Part shown: one piece after another, positions 1 to 9,637 of the stretch
Layout of the letters: every line of letters starts with the position of its first letter
Numbering within the stretch: the stretch's first letter is position 1
Source of the DNA: Xanthomonas fragariae
GTDB lineage: Bacteria; Pseudomonadota; Gammaproteobacteria; Xanthomonadales; Xanthomonadaceae
Length of the DNA: 64,000 bases
Assembly (NCBI RefSeq): GCF_017603965.1
Contig: NZ_CP071955.1
Coordinates: 3,877,501 to 3,941,500, forward strand
Direction of reading: 5' to 3'
Notes under the pieces: model-generated
Told to the model about the DNA's origin: nothing
What the model saw: the letters and a program-made list of their open reading frames with translations, nothing else
The model's database searches: none
Made by a program: the position numbers and the translations under genes

Positions 1-292
1 CGCCATCGACAGTGGCAGCGATGACCCGCTGCTGCACGTCATCGAAACCGGGGATACCCATCTGCACGTCCAGCGCCGGCAAGCGCGACAGGATCGCCAC
101 GCCGTTGTAGGTCTTCTGCCCGCAAAACACGCTGCGATAGCCCAACGCCGCAAGCGCCGCATCTGGAAATTTGTGGTCTTCCAGCTTGGTTTCCTGAATG
201 CCGACCACGTCGGGTGCGAACGTGCCTAGCCACTGTTGCAGGTGCGGTAGGCGCACGTTGAGCGAGTTGACGTTCCAGGAGGCAATCTTCAT
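1..292 (-). CDS. xthA: Exodeoxyribonuclease III, N-terminal part (runs off the window)
   Basis: First 97 codons of an exonuclease III-type AP endonuclease, a Mg-dependent base-excision repair enzyme of the endonuclease/exonuclease/phosphatase fold. The protein starts MKIASWNVNSLNVRLPHL, the usual family opening, and carries the QETKLED motif whose Glu binds the catalytic metal. The ATG at 292-290 is chosen because the family always begins MKI-SWN. The rest of the gene lies left of base 1. The gene is on the minus strand and points out of the window. No sign of decay in the visible part. Confidence 0.93.
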   Translation of the reverse strand, partial: MKIASWNVNSLNVRLPHLQQWLGTFAPDVVGIQETKLEDHKFPDAALAALGYRSVFCGQKTYNGVAILSRLPALDVQMGIPGFDDVQQRVIAATVDG

Positions 293-657
293 GGCGCGGA
301 CCGTGGTTCAAACCGCCAATGGTACCCCGCCGTTCGCTTGGCCCTTAGGGCTGCGGTGCGAGGCGCACGCCGAGCTGGTTGGCAACCGGGCGTCGCGTCC
401 AGGGAGCCGGTGTGGGTCGGGCGGTTGAGGGCACGTATGCGGCCGTCCACACACGCGGCCCGGGTTCTGGAGCCGCCGCCATCCAGGTGATGACGGCCAA
501 ATCGATGCGGCCGCCTTCGATCGACAGTCCTTCGGCGGTGACGCCCTGGCCTGCGGCCGGCACGGTGGCGAAGCGGCCTGGAATCTGATGTTGTCCAAAA
601 CGCACAACGCCGGCACTGGTCCGGGGTTGTGCGATCACAACAAGATGAGTCGGTGCG
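293..657. other. Spacer between xthA and actP with an unassigned minus-strand ORF
   Basis: This 365-bp stretch contains a 97-codon minus-strand frame (638 down to 345). Its product reads in places like folded protein (for example GLSIEGGRIDLAVITW) but ends in a proline- and arginine-rich low-quality tail, and no clear ribosome site precedes it. It could be the 3' end of a truncated gene. I do not recognise a family and do not call it a gene. Confidence 0.3.
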
Positions 658-2385
658 TCAGTGACCCGACGGACCGGTGGCCCCTAAGCCGGTTTCGGCA
701 CGGATCTGCTGCGCCTTGAATGCGGCACGTTCGTTGGCCGCCTGCGGGCTGCGATCCAGGATCGAGAATAGCCAGATACCGACAAAGCCAATGGTGACCG
801 AGAACAGCGCCGGCGAGGTGTATGGGAACGGCGCCGAGCCGGCTGCATTCCCCAGCGTGTCTACCCACACCGACGGCGACAGCACGGTGAGCAGCAGCGA
901 GGAGACCAGGCCCAGGAAGCCGCCGATCACCGCACCGCGGGTGGTGCAGTTCTTCCACAACAGGGACAGGATCAGCACCGGGAAGTTGGCCGAGGCGGCG
1001 ATGGCGAACGCCAGCGACACCATGAAGGCCACGTTCTGCTTCTCGAACACGATACCCAGCAGCACCGCGATCACGCCCAACACCAGGGTGGTGAGACGCG
1101 AGACCTTGAGCTCCGAACCGGGTGCCGGATTGCCCTTCTTGATCACCGTGGCATACAGGTCATGCGACACCGCCGAGGCACCGGACAGGGTCAGGCCTGC
1201 GACCACTGCCAGGATGGTGGCGAAGGCCACTGCGGAGATGAAGCCCATGAACACGTTGCCGCCCACTGCGTTGCCGACCAGCACCGCCGCCATGTTGGCA
1301 GCACCCTTGCCGCCGTGGATGGTGCCGGTGGCGACATCGGCGTACTGCGGGTTGGTCAGCACCAGCGCGATCGCACCGAAGCCGATGATGAAGATCAGGA
1401 TGTAGAAGTAGCCGATCCAGGTAGTGGCCCACAACACCGACTTACGCGCCTGCTTGGCATCGGGAACGGTGAAGAAGCGCATCAGGATGTGCGGCAGGCC
1501 GGCGGTGCCGAACATCAGCGCCATACCGAACGAGATCGCCGAGATCGGGTCTTTGACGAAGCCGCCCGGCCCCATGATCGACAGGCCCGCTTTTGCTGCG
1601 TCCTGCGGCGATGCACCACCGTTGGCCGCAATCGCGGTCTTCACCCGCACGCCCTCGGCAAACAACGCCTCGAAGCTGAAGTTGAAGTGCCACATGATCG
1701 CCACAGCCATGAAAGTCACGCCGGTCAACAGCAGCACTGCCTTGATGATCTGCACCCAGGTGGTTGCGGTCATGCCGCCGAACAGCACGTAGACCATCAT
1801 CAACAGGCCGACCAGCGTCACTGCGATCCAGTAATCCAGACCGAACAGCAGCTTGATCAACGCACCGGCGCCGACCAGCTGTGCGATCAAATAGAACAGC
1901 ACCACCACCAGCGTGCCGGACGCGGCAAAGCTGCGGATCGCCGTCGGTGCGAAACGATAACCGGCCACGTCGGCGAAGGTGTACTTGCCGAGGTTGCGCA
2001 ACCGTTCGGCCATCAGGAAGGTCAGGATCGGCCAACCCACCAGAAAACCGATCGCATAGATCAGGCCGTCGTAGCCGTTGGTCATCACCGCTGCGGTAAT
2101 GCCCAGGAACGAGGCCGCCGACATGTAGTCGCCGGCGATCGCCAGGCCGTTCTGGAAACCGGTGATGCCGCCGCCGGCGGTGTAGAAGTCCGAAACCGAG
2201 CGGGTGTTCTTGGCCGCCCATTTGGTGATCCACAAGGTGCCCAGCACGAAGAAGCCGAACATGCCGATCGCCACCCAATTGGTGGGCTGCTTGTCGACCT
2301 GACCAATGTCACCGCCGGCTGCCAGCGCGATGCCGACCGGCAGCAGCCCGGCCAGAATCAGGAGAAGACGCGAATACTTGCTCAT
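658..2385 (-). CDS. actP: Cation/acetate symporter ActP
   Basis: A 575-aa sodium:solute symporter (SSS family) that imports acetate and related short carboxylates across the inner membrane. It begins with a hydrophobic signal-like segment ending in [10 protein letters not shown], followed by about 13 membrane segments. The stretch [21 protein letters not shown] is the typical ActP/YjcG signature after the first core helix. Length matches the family (about 550-580 aa). It overlaps the upstream DUF485 gene by four bases (ATGA), so the two are translationally coupled. Acetyl-CoA synthetase lies divergently at 3518, giving a complete acetate uptake and activation locus. The gene looks intact. Confidence 0.95.
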   Translation of the reverse strand: MSKYSRLLLILAGLLPVGIALAAGGDIGQVDKQPTNWVAIGMFGFFVLGTLWITKWAAKNTRSVSDFYTAGGGITGFQNGLAIAGDYMSAASFLGITAAVMTNGYDGLIYAIGFLVGWPILTFLMAERLRNLGKYTFADVAGYRFAPTAIRSFAASGTLVVVLFYLIAQLVGAGALIKLLFGLDYWIAVTLVGLLMMVYVLFGGMTATTWVQIIKAVLLLTGVTFMAVAIMWHFNFSFEALFAEGVRVKTAIAANGGASPQDAAKAGLSIMGPGGFVKDPISAISFGMALMFGTAGLPHILMRFFTVPDAKQARKSVLWATTWIGYFYILIFIIGFGAIALVLTNPQYADVATGTIHGGKGAANMAAVLVGNAVGGNVFMGFISAVAFATILAVVAGLTLSGASAVSHDLYATVIKKGNPAPGSELKVSRLTTLVLGVIAVLLGIVFEKQNVAFMVSLAFAIAASANFPVLILSLLWKNCTTRGAVIGGFLGLVSSLLLTVLSPSVWVDTLGNAAGSAPFPYTSPALFSVTIGFVGIWLFSILDRSPQAANERAAFKAQQIRAETGLGATGPSGH

Positions 2386-2699
2386 TTGCCGGCTTCCTCC
2401 AGAATCTGCGCGGTCAGCTGGTCGTAGGTATTGTTGGCGCGACGCACGTAAATGGCGGTGATGACGATGGTGAACACCATTACCCCGATGGCGATCGGGA
2501 TACCGATCGATGTCACCCCATCGCCGATTGGTGTGGCAAGAAACGCCTTGTCGAAGGCGATCAGGCCGATGTAGCCGAAATAGGCCAGCAACATCAGCAC
2601 GGTGAGTGTCCAGCCCAGCGCATTACGCTGGCGCTTGAGCGCGTGGTACTTCGGATTGGCATCGATCTTGGCGATCAATGCGTCATTCGAGACGGTCAT
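2382..2699 (-). CDS. yjcH: DUF485 inner-membrane protein (YjcH type)
   Basis: A 105-aa protein with two predicted membrane helices (around residues 30-50 and 65-88), beginning [21 protein letters not shown]. The motif [16 protein letters not shown] followed by two hydrophobic spans is the DUF485 pattern. These proteins are nearly always encoded directly upstream of ActP and co-transcribed with it; their exact role is not established. The stop overlaps the start of actP. The 86-bp gap upstream separates it from the remains of a porin gene on the same strand. Confidence 0.9.
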   Translation of the reverse strand: MTVSNDALIAKIDANPKYHALKRQRNALGWTLTVLMLLAYFGYIGLIAFDKAFLATPIGDGVTSIGIPIAIGVMVFTIVITAIYVRRANNTYDQLTAQILEEAGK

Positions 2700-2784
2700 G
2701 GTCTATCTCCTGATAGAGCGCTGATAAAACGACGGTGGCGATGCCTGCCCAACCGGAATGGAACGCGACGCCAGTGGCAGAAAA

Positions 2785-3278
2785 CTAGAAGCTGTACTTG
2801 GTAGTGAATTGCAGGCGCGAGATATCGCCGCTGCCGCCATTTTCGGCTTCGCGACGCCCATACATCAGCTCTGCACCCACATCCACCTTGGGCAGCGGCG
2901 AATAGAAGATGTTGGTGCACAGGCTCTGTTGAGACGCGCTCGCCAACGCGCCGGTGTTGGACAACGCGTGGTCGTAATTCAGCCGCGAATACATGATCGT
3001 GCTGCGCAGCCTGGCGTTGTAATCGTGGCGCCAGGCCACCCAGCCGGCCACGGTGGTGATGGTGGTGATGGTGGTGATGTTGCCGTCCACATCGAGTTCC
3101 ACATCCGATGCTGCTGCGCAGACACCAGCAAGTGGACCTGACGCTCAAGCTCGGCAATGCGTGCTCCCAGCGCCTTTTCCCTGGGCGTTTGCGCCAACCC
3201 CACGCCCGGCAGGATGGTGGCCGCACATAAGGCAGCCGCCGACCAATGGCGCACCATCGGTGCAGTACGGTGTTTCAT
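2785..3278 (-). pseudogene. DcaP-like outer-membrane porin, internally deleted and frameshifted
   Basis: The 5' part (start ATG 3278) encodes a signal peptide (AAALCAATILPGVGLAQ) and a short coiled coil, REKALGARIAELERQVHLL, typical of the N-terminus of DcaP-type trimeric porins. About 50 codons later the frame is lost. In another frame the 3' part encodes a beta-barrel end: VAWRHDYNARLRSTIMYSRL, a later strand, and the terminal FTTKYSF with the C-terminal Phe needed for Bam assembly. DcaP porins have roughly 400 residues, so some 250 codons are missing. Near the junction (3052-3078) lie three perfect copies of a 9-bp unit, GGTGGTGAT. The gene precedes DUF485-actP on the same strand, so it was probably the outer-membrane entry for the substrate. 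It cannot make a porin now. Confidence 0.85.
3052..3078. repeat. Three tandem 9-bp units in the porin remnant
   Basis: GGTGGTGAT is repeated three times without mismatch. In the frame of the porin 3' part this reads as repeated Ile-Thr-Thr. It sits beside the deletion junction, so slippage or repair at this point may be linked to the loss of the gene centre. Confidence 0.8.
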
Positions 3279-3517
3279 GAAACCCTCTCCCCAATGAAGG
3301 CCTCGCGCTCGATGGCGATGCAGTACCGAGCGTGAGGCAGTCCGCGCTTCGGCGCCTATTCGCCTTTGGTCGTATGTGCGCAACCCCGCTGCATTGGTTA
3401 CGACCATGGTCTAAGAGGCCGTTGACTGCCGGGACAGAATGGATGCGGCACACTGATCGTCTAACGAGGACAGCAACAACGCCCTCTCCCGACAAGTTCA
3501 TCGCAAGTGAGGGTGCC

Positions 3518-5461
3518 ATGGCTGATGTTTATCCCGTCGATCCCGCGTTCGCCGCCGATGCGCGCGTCACGCGCGAGCAGTACGCAACGCTGTACCGCGA
3601 GTCGATCCAACACCCCGAGCAGTTCTGGGGCAAGGCCGCGCAGCGGCTGGAATGGTTCAAGCAGCCCACCCACGTGAAGGATGTCAGCTTCGCGCTGGAC
3701 GACTTCCATATCCGCTGGTTCGACGATGGCGAACTCAATGCCAGTGTCAATTGCCTGGATCGCCAGCTGGCCACCCGCGGCGACAAGACCGCGTTGTTGT
3801 TCGAACCCGACAGCCCGGATGCCGCGTCGTACCCGGTCACCTATCGCCAGTTGTACGAGCGCGTCTGCAAGCTCGGCAATGCGCTGCGCAACCTTGGCGT
3901 CAAGAAAGGCGACCGGGTCACTATCTATCTGCCGATGATCGTCGATGCGGCCGTGGCCATGCTCGCCTGCGCACGCATCGGTGCAGTGCACTCGGTGGTA
4001 TTCGGTGGCTTTGCCGCCAATTCGATTGCCGATCGCGTGATCGATTGCCAGAGCAAGCTGATCATCACCGCCGACGAAGGTCTGCGTGGAGGCAAGAAGA
4101 TTCCGCTCAAGGCCAACGTCGATGCGGCACTGAAAAATCCCGCCACCAACACGGTGGAAACAGTGCTGGTGGTGCGTCACACCGGTGGTGCGGTGGACAT
4201 GCAGGCGCCGCGCGATCGCTGGTTCCATAATGTGGTCGACGGCCAGCCGGCCGAGTGCGAACCCGAGCGCATGAACGCGGAAGACCCGTTGTTCATCCTC
4301 TACACCTCCGGTTCCACCGGCAAGCCCAAGGGCGTGCTGCACACCACTGCCGGCTATCTGTTGTTTGCTAGCTACACGCATGAAGTGGTGTTCGACCTGC
4401 GCGAGGACGACATCTATTGGTGCACCGCCGATGTGGGCTGGGTCACCGGCCACAGCTACATCGTCTACGGCCCGCTCGCCAACGGCGCCACCGCGGTGAT
4501 GTTCGAAGGCGTGCCGAACTACCCGAATGTGTCGCGCTTCTGGGAGGTGATCGACAAGCACCAGGTCAGCTTGTTCTACACCGCGCCCACTGCGATCCGT
4601 GCGCTGATGCGCGATGGCCAAGCGCCGGTCAAGAAAACCTCGCGCAAGAGTCTGCGCCTGCTCGGCAGCGTCGGCGAGCCGATCAATCCGGAAGCCTGGC
4701 GCTGGTATTACGAAGTGGTCGGCGACAGCCGTTGCCCGATCGTGGACACCTGGTGGCAGACCGAAACCGGCGGCATCCTGATCTCGCCGCTGGCTGGCGC
4801 AGTCGATCTCAAACCCGGCTCGGCAACGCTACCGTTCTTCGGCGTGCAACCGGCCCTGGTCGATGCCGAGGGCAAGATTCTGGAAGGCGCCACCGAAGGC
4901 AATCTGGTGCTGCTGGATTCGTGGCCGGGCCAGATGCGTAGCGTCTACGGCGACCATCAGCGTTTCATCGACACCTACTTTCGCACCTATCCGGGCAGCT
5001 ACTTCACCGGCGACGGCTGCCGCCGCGATGCCGATGGCTATTACTGGATCACCGGCCGCGTGGACGATGTGATCAACGTGTCCGGCCACCGCATCGGTAC
5101 CGCCGAAGTGGAAAGCGCACTGGTCTCCCACCCGAAGGTCGCCGAAGCGGCAGTGGTCGGCTTCCCGCATGACGTCAAGGGCCAGGGTATCTACGCCTAC
5201 GTAACCCTGATCGCTGGCCAGACCCCAAGCGAGGAACTGCACAAGGAATTGGTGAGCTGGGTGCGCAAGGAGATCGGCCCGATCGCCTCGCCCGATCGCC
5301 TGCAGTGGGCTCCGGGCCTACCCAAGACCCGCTCGGGCAAGATCATGCGCCGCATTCTGCGCAAGATCGCCGAGAACGCCCCGGATCAACTGGGCGACAC
5401 CTCGACCCTGGCCGATCCTTCGGTGGTGGACTCGCTGGTGAGAGAACGACTGACGCGCTGA
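3518..5461 (+). CDS. acs: Acetyl-CoA synthetase
   Basis: AMP-forming acetate:CoA ligase of 647 aa. It makes acetyl-AMP and then acetyl-CoA in the cytoplasm. The ATG at 3518 ([18 protein letters not shown]) gives the normal family length; the frame is open further upstream but without homologous sequence. Visible motifs are the P-loop [11 protein letters not shown] near residue 265, WWQTETGG near residue 412, and the C-terminal [11 protein letters not shown] containing the lysine that protein acetyltransferases modify. It is divergent from actP and followed at 226 bp by a LuxR-type regulator on the same strand. In Pseudomonas and Vibrio the CrbS/CrbR (MxtR/ErdR) system activates acs, so that regulator is the likely controller. 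Confidence 0.97.
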   Translation: MADVYPVDPAFAADARVTREQYATLYRESIQHPEQFWGKAAQRLEWFKQPTHVKDVSFALDDFHIRWFDDGELNASVNCLDRQLATRGDKTALLFEPDSPDAASYPVTYRQLYERVCKLGNALRNLGVKKGDRVTIYLPMIVDAAVAMLACARIGAVHSVVFGGFAANSIADRVIDCQSKLIITADEGLRGGKKIPLKANVDAALKNPATNTVETVLVVRHTGGAVDMQAPRDRWFHNVVDGQPAECEPERMNAEDPLFILYTSGSTGKPKGVLHTTAGYLLFASYTHEVVFDLREDDIYWCTADVGWVTGHSYIVYGPLANGATAVMFEGVPNYPNVSRFWEVIDKHQVSLFYTAPTAIRALMRDGQAPVKKTSRKSLRLLGSVGEPINPEAWRWYYEVVGDSRCPIVDTWWQTETGGILISPLAGAVDLKPGSATLPFFGVQPALVDAEGKILEGATEGNLVLLDSWPGQMRSVYGDHQRFIDTYFRTYPGSYFTGDGCRRDADGYYWITGRVDDVINVSGHRIGTAEVESALVSHPKVAEAAVVGFPHDVKGQGIYAYVTLIAGQTPSEELHKELVSWVRKEIGPIASPDRLQWAPGLPKTRSGKIMRRILRKIAENAPDQLGDTSTLADPSVVDSLVRERLTR

Positions 5462-5687
5462 AGAGCCGGGTTTGGGGAGTTGGCATTGGCAAAAGCAGGT
5501 TTCCAATCGTTTGATCATGCCGCTCTTTCATCTGCATTGTCGGCTGGCAACTTTGAGGCCGATGACATTTTTGTCCCTGCTTTGGCGAACCTCAACGCGC
5601 GAATCTCCAAGTCCCGTGCCTTTGCAAATGCCGGCTCCCAAATCCCATGTTCGTGCAAATTCTCAATCCCAAATCCCGGCCCCCCAA

Positions 5688-6356
5688 ATGCCCACCCTGC
5701 TGATCGCCGACGACCATCCCTTGTTCCGTGAAGCTTTGCGTGGGGCGGTGCAGCGCGTGATGCCGGGGGTGCAGCTGTTCGAGGCCGACACGGTGGATGC
5801 GTTGTACACCTTGGCCGATGCGCAACCGGATGCCGATCTATTATTGATGGATCTCAATATGCCGGGCGCGCAGGGATTCAGCGCGTTGGTGCACATGCGT
5901 TCGTTGCATCCGCAGTTGCCGGTGGTGGTGGTGTCGGCGCGCGAAGAGCCTACGGTGATGCGGCGTGCGATCGACCATGGCGCATTCGGGTTCATTCCCA
6001 AATCCGCCGATTCGGACACTATTGGCCGCGCCTTGGCCACGGTGCTCGATGGCGAGCGCTGGATCCCGGCCGAGGCGCAGAACCTGCCGCCCACCGACAG
6101 CGAAGAACGCGAAGTGGGCCAGCGCCTGCGCGATCTCACACCGCAACAATTCCGCGTGTTGCAGATGCTCGGCGCCGGGCGTCTCAACAAGCAGATCGCC
6201 TACGATCTGGGTGTGTCCGAAGCCACCATCAAGGCGCATGTCACTGCGATCCTGCGCAAGCTCGGCGTCACCAACCGCACCCAGGCGGTGCTGATGGCCG
6301 GCAAGCTCGCCATCGATGCCGACGGCATCGTACTGCCGCCGCCCGAAGAAGACTGA
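5688..6356 (+). CDS. crbR: LuxR/FixJ-type response regulator, CrbR/ErdR-like
   Basis: A 222-aa two-component response regulator. The N-terminal receiver domain shows the acidic pair D8-D9 and the phospho-acceptor D55 in LLLMDLNMPG; the C-terminal LuxR-type helix-turn-helix includes LNKQIAYDLGVSEATIKAHV. The ATG at 5688 places the receiver at residue 3; the frame is open upstream but encodes no recognisable sequence. Location directly downstream of acs, plus the presence of a CrbS-like sensor kinase at 22.7-24.7 kb, supports assignment to the acetate-responsive CrbS-CrbR pair. The symbol is inferred from context and similarity, not proven. A fragment of a 142-bp repeat family begins on the first base after its TGA stop. 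Confidence 0.8.
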   Translation: MPTLLIADDHPLFREALRGAVQRVMPGVQLFEADTVDALYTLADAQPDADLLLMDLNMPGAQGFSALVHMRSLHPQLPVVVVSAREEPTVMRRAIDHGAFGFIPKSADSDTIGRALATVLDGERWIPAEAQNLPPTDSEEREVGQRLRDLTPQQFRVLQMLGAGRLNKQIAYDLGVSEATIKAHVTAILRKLGVTNRTQAVLMAGKLAIDADGIVLPPPEED

Positions 6357-6416
6357 AAGCGACAAACGCACGACTGCGCTCACCACCAGGCGGGGTGCGG
6401 CCCATACTCGGATCGG
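6357..6416. repeat. Partial copy of the 142-bp repeat (R5)
   Basis: The sequence starting on the first base after the crbR stop matches the left part of the repeat seen whole at 25450 and 49573 (AGCGACAAACGCACGACTG against AGCGGCTAACAAAACGACTG, then the shared GCGCT-ACC-CCAGGCGG block). The right half is missing. The repeat therefore sits with TGA at its left edge, as do R2, R3 and R4. Confidence 0.6.
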
Positions 6417-6827
6417 CCCAGATCATCAGGATCGACCAGCTGCGGTCATCCGGATTGGCCGGGATACAGATGCAGTAGCGATCGCCTTGCTTGCACAGAT
6501 CCAGCGCACAGATCGTGCTCAACTGCTTGCGCAACGCAGGGCCGATCGGCGTCCGGTCGAGCAGGTCGGGGGAAGGCCGCAGCACGACGTCCGGGTATCT
6601 CAAACGCTGCTGGCGAACCATGTAGCCAGTAGCGATCGGCCGCTCATGTCGCCGCCCAGGTACCCGCCCATGCTGCACTGCAGCGTGATATGTTCACTTA
6701 TGATTGCCATATTCATATGCGAACAGCCGGGCACCTGCCGGCTGGTGGACGTCGCGATGCCCTGCTCCTGCTTTCCCAATTCCGCACACGTAAGCCACAC
6801 GACCGTAACCCCGGCGGAGCGCTGTGC
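6417..6827. other. Spacer upstream of the fucose operon, with a possible gene remnant
   Basis: About 410 bp with no supported gene. A minus-strand frame from about 6620 to 6395 has protein-like composition (for example LSTICALDLCKQGDRYC and WSILMIWADPSMGRT) but lacks a convincing start or ribosome site and runs into the repeat fragment R5. It is best read as a remnant of an unknown gene. The promoter of the fucose operon must lie in the right part; I could not fix its boxes. Confidence 0.3.
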
Positions 6828-7835
6828 GTGAACATTGCGCGGCAGCGTCTGGGCACCACCAACGTGCAACTCCCGGCCTTGGGCTTTGGCGCAGCGCCGA
6901 TCGGCAATCTGTATACGGAAGTCGACGAGGGCCAGGCGCTGGACGCCGTAGCTGGCGCGTTCGAGGCCGGCATCGGCCATTTCGATACCGCGCCTTACTA
7001 CGGCTATGGGCTCAGCGAGACGCGCCTGGGCCGTGGTCTGGCCGGTGTGCCGCGCGAGTCCTACACGTTGTCGACCAAGGTCGGCCGCTGCCTCTACGAC
7101 GATGTGCAGGCAGCCCCGGGGCACGACGGCTTTGCGGTGGCGGGCCGCCGCGCCGCGTTCGACTACAGCGCCGACGGCGTGCGGCGCGCGTTCGCCGCCA
7201 GCCTGAAGCGTCTGGGTACCGACTATATCGATGTGCTGCTGTTGCACGACATCGGTGCGCTCACCCACGGCGACAACCACGCCCAAGTGCTGCGCCAGGC
7301 CTTGGAGGAGGCTTTGCCGGCAATGGCGGAGCTGAAGGCGGCCGGTGCCTGCGGGGCGATCGGGCTGGGCATCAACGAGCAGGACGTGGCGCTGGAGGTG
7401 CTGCCGCGGTTTCCGCTCGACTGCGTGATGCTGGCCGGCCGCTACACGCTGCTGGAACAGCACGGTGCGGGCGCGCTGCTCGACCAGGCCCAGCAACGTA
7501 ACGTGGCGATCCTGTCGGCAGGCCCTTACAGTTCGGGCCTGCTCAGCGATGCACGCGGCCCTGGCGCGACCTACAACTACGCGCCGGTCGACGGGGCCAC
7601 CTTGCAGTACGCGCAGCGTCTGTACGCAGCCTGCGCGGCGTTCGATGTGGATATCGGTGCGGCGGCGTTGCAGTTCCCGCTCGCGCATCCGGCAGTGACC
7701 ACGGTGGTGGCCGGCATGCGTACCGTGGCCGAGGTGCAATCGGCCGCCACGCGCCTGCACGCACCGATTCCACCCGAACTGTGGCAGCGCCTGCGCGATG
7801 ACGGCCTGCTCGGTGCGGACCTGCCCACGCCATGA
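6828..7835 (+). CDS. Aldo/keto reductase, L-fucose (galactose-type) dehydrogenase
   Basis: A 335-aa NAD(P)-dependent aldo/keto reductase, predicted to oxidise L-fucose to L-fucono-lactone, the first step of the non-phosphorylating fucose pathway. The catalytic tetrad is visible: Asp and Tyr in FDTAPYYGYG, Lys in LSTKVGR, His in LLLHDIG. A GTG at 6828 is chosen as start (VNIARQRLGTTNVQLPALG) because GGAG at 6815-6818 sits at good distance and the family begins here; a more upstream ATG would add non-homologous residues. It overlaps the next gene by four bases. It heads an operon lactonase, SDR dehydrogenase, hydrolase, fuconate dehydratase. Substrate assignment rests on the neighbours. Confidence 0.88.
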   Translation: MNIARQRLGTTNVQLPALGFGAAPIGNLYTEVDEGQALDAVAGAFEAGIGHFDTAPYYGYGLSETRLGRGLAGVPRESYTLSTKVGRCLYDDVQAAPGHDGFAVAGRRAAFDYSADGVRRAFAASLKRLGTDYIDVLLLHDIGALTHGDNHAQVLRQALEEALPAMAELKAAGACGAIGLGINEQDVALEVLPRFPLDCVMLAGRYTLLEQHGAGALLDQAQQRNVAILSAGPYSSGLLSDARGPGATYNYAPVDGATLQYAQRLYAACAAFDVDIGAAALQFPLAHPAVTTVVAGMRTVAEVQSAATRLHAPIPPELWQRLRDDGLLGADLPTP

Positions 7836-8704
7836 GCCGCGTCGACGCGCACCTGCATTTCTGGCAGCTGGCCCGGGGCGATTACGGCTGGCTGACGCCC
7901 GAGCTGGCGCCGCTGTATCGCGACTTCGGGCCCGATGACATCGGCGATGCATTGGACGCGGCCGATGTCGATAGCGTCGTAGTGGTGCAAGCCGCCGCGA
8001 CCGAGGCCGAGACCTGTTACCTGTTCGAGCTGGCACGCGCCGATGCGCGCATTGCCGGGGTGGTTGGTTGGGTGGATTTCGCCGCGCCCGATGCCCCCGC
8101 GCGCATCGGTGCGCTGGTGCAGGCCGGCGGTGGTTCGCTCAAAGGTCTGCGCCCGATGGTGCAGGATATCGCCGATGTGCAATGGCTGGCCCAGCCCGAA
8201 TTGGACCCCGCATTCGACGCACTGCTCGCGCACGATCTGGCCTTCGACGCCTTGATCCGCAGCGTGCATGTGCCTGCATTGCAAATGCGTTTGAAGCGTC
8301 ATCCGGGCTTGCGGGTGGTTGTCGATCACTGCGGCAAACCGCAGATCGCCGCGGGCGAATTCGTCGCCTGGGCGGCCGGTATGGCGGCGCTGGCGCAGCA
8401 TCCCAACGTCCATTGCAAGCTGTCGGGCCTGCTCACCGAAGCAGCGCGCGGCGCCGGCGTGGAGGCGCTGGAGCCGTATGTCGCGCATCTGTTTGCGCGC
8501 TTGGGCCCGCAGCGTGTGCTGTGGGGCAGCGACTGGCCGGTGCTGACCCAACGCGCCGATTACGCGCAGTGGCTCGACATCGCACAGCACCTGGTCGCCA
8601 AACACGCCGACGGCCATGCCAAAGCGGTGTTCGGCGACAACGCACGTACGTTCTATCGTCTGCCACGACCGGCGGCCCCTACCCACGGAACCTCTTCGGT
8701 ATGA
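7832..8704 (+). CDS. L-fuconolactonase (amidohydrolase family 2)
   Basis: A 290-aa amidohydrolase-related TIM-barrel protein beginning MSRVDAHLHFWQLARGDYGW, with the N-terminal HxH metal motif (AHLHFW) and a C-terminal GSDWPV motif carrying the catalytic Asp. Members in COG3618 hydrolyse sugar lactones such as L-fucono-1,5-lactone and L-rhamnono-lactone. Start and stop overlap the flanking genes by four bases on each side, so the three are coupled. In the pathway it converts the lactone from the aldo/keto reductase into L-fuconate for the dehydratase at 10562. Intact. Confidence 0.9.
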   Translation: MSRVDAHLHFWQLARGDYGWLTPELAPLYRDFGPDDIGDALDAADVDSVVVVQAAATEAETCYLFELARADARIAGVVGWVDFAAPDAPARIGALVQAGGGSLKGLRPMVQDIADVQWLAQPELDPAFDALLAHDLAFDALIRSVHVPALQMRLKRHPGLRVVVDHCGKPQIAAGEFVAWAAGMAALAQHPNVHCKLSGLLTEAARGAGVEALEPYVAHLFARLGPQRVLWGSDWPVLTQRADYAQWLDIAQHLVAKHADGHAKAVFGDNARTFYRLPRPAAPTHGTSSV

Positions 8705-9471
8705 CTGTCTCGATCTCTACCACTCCCAACGACCGCTTGCGCGGCAAGCGCTGCCTGATCACCGCCGCCGGCGCCGGCATCGGCCGCGAAAGCGCGCTGG
8801 CCTGCGCACGCGCCGGTGCGCAGGTGATCGCCACTGATATCGACGCCGCTGCATTGCAGGCGCTGGCCGCCGAATCGGATGCGATCGCCACGCAGCTGCT
8901 CGACGTTACCGACGCCTCCGCGATTGCCACGCTCATCGCTGCGCACGACCCGTTCGATGTGTTGTTCAACTGCGCCGGCTTCGTGCACCAAGGCAGCATT
9001 CTCGACTGCGACGAACCGGCGTGGCGCCGCTCGTTCTCGATCAACGTCGATGCGATGTACTACACCTGCAAGGCGGTGCTGCCGGGCATGCTCGAACGCG
9101 GACACGGCAGCATCATCAACATGTCCTCGGTCGCCTCCAGCATCAAGGGCGTGCCGAACCGCTTCGTCTATGGCGTCACCAAGGCCGCAGTGATCGGCTT
9201 GAGCAAGGCCATCGCCGCCGATTACGTGGCCCAGGGCGTGCGCTGCAACGCGATCTGTCCGGGCACCATCAAGACACCGTCGCTGGGTCAGCGGGTCCAG
9301 GCGCTGGGTGGCGACGAACAAGCGGTGTGGAAGAACTTCACCGACCGCCAGCCGATGGGCCGCCTGGGCGAGGCGCGCGAAATCGCGCAGCTGGTGGTGT
9401 ACCTGGCTTCGGACGAGTCATCGTTCACCACTGGTCAGACCCACATCATCGATGGCGGCTGGTCCAACTGA
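8701..9471 (+). CDS. 2-keto-3-deoxy-L-fuconate dehydrogenase (SDR family)
   Basis: A 256-aa short-chain dehydrogenase. It shows the Rossmann motif TAAGAGIG, the NCAG motif, catalytic Ser in NMSSVASSIKG and the Tyr-x-x-x-Lys pair in VYGVTKAA. Family members in this setting oxidise 2-keto-3-deoxy-L-fuconate to 2,4-diketo-3-deoxy-L-fuconate with NAD. The ATG at 8701 overlaps the lactonase stop. The long frame open upstream is a shadow of the lactonase gene. A degenerate copy of the 142-bp repeat starts on the base after its TGA and fills the gap to the next gene. Confidence 0.9.
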   Translation: MTVSISTTPNDRLRGKRCLITAAGAGIGRESALACARAGAQVIATDIDAAALQALAAESDAIATQLLDVTDASAIATLIAAHDPFDVLFNCAGFVHQGSILDCDEPAWRRSFSINVDAMYYTCKAVLPGMLERGHGSIINMSSVASSIKGVPNRFVYGVTKAAVIGLSKAIAADYVAQGVRCNAICPGTIKTPSLGQRVQALGGDEQAVWKNFTDRQPMGRLGEAREIAQLVVYLASDESSFTTGQTHIIDGGWSN

Positions 9472-9609
9472 GAGCGACAGAAAAACGATGACGCTCACCG
9501 CAAGATGGGCGTGGCCGGTGCGGTGCGGCATGGACCGCTCTTACGCTTCGATTCTGCGTGCGCCGTCCACACCCACCTGATGCACGCGCGCTACGTTTGC
9601 CAGCCGCTC
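9472..9609. repeat. Degenerate copy of the 142-bp repeat (R4)
   Basis: The 138 bp between the SDR stop and the next gene follow the repeat consensus over their whole length: left end GAGCGACAGAAAAACGATG, middle GCATGGACCGCTCTTACGCTTC where intact copies have GCATGTACCACGCGTACAC, right end CGCTACGTTTGCCAGCCGCTC. The element abuts the stop codon exactly, so it may act as the 3' boundary of the upstream coupled trio. It has no coding capacity of its own. Confidence 0.75.
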
Positions 9610-9637
9610 CAATTCCTCACCTGCAAAGGAAAACCCC

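Noticed and set aside
1162..2427. Long + strand ORF of 421 codons opposite actP
   Set aside because: Rich in His, Arg, Gln and Asp without hydrophobic pattern; antisense shadow of a high-GC membrane protein gene.
3052..3078. CRISPR-like or satellite array
   Set aside because: Only three 9-bp units without spacers; simple tandem repeat.
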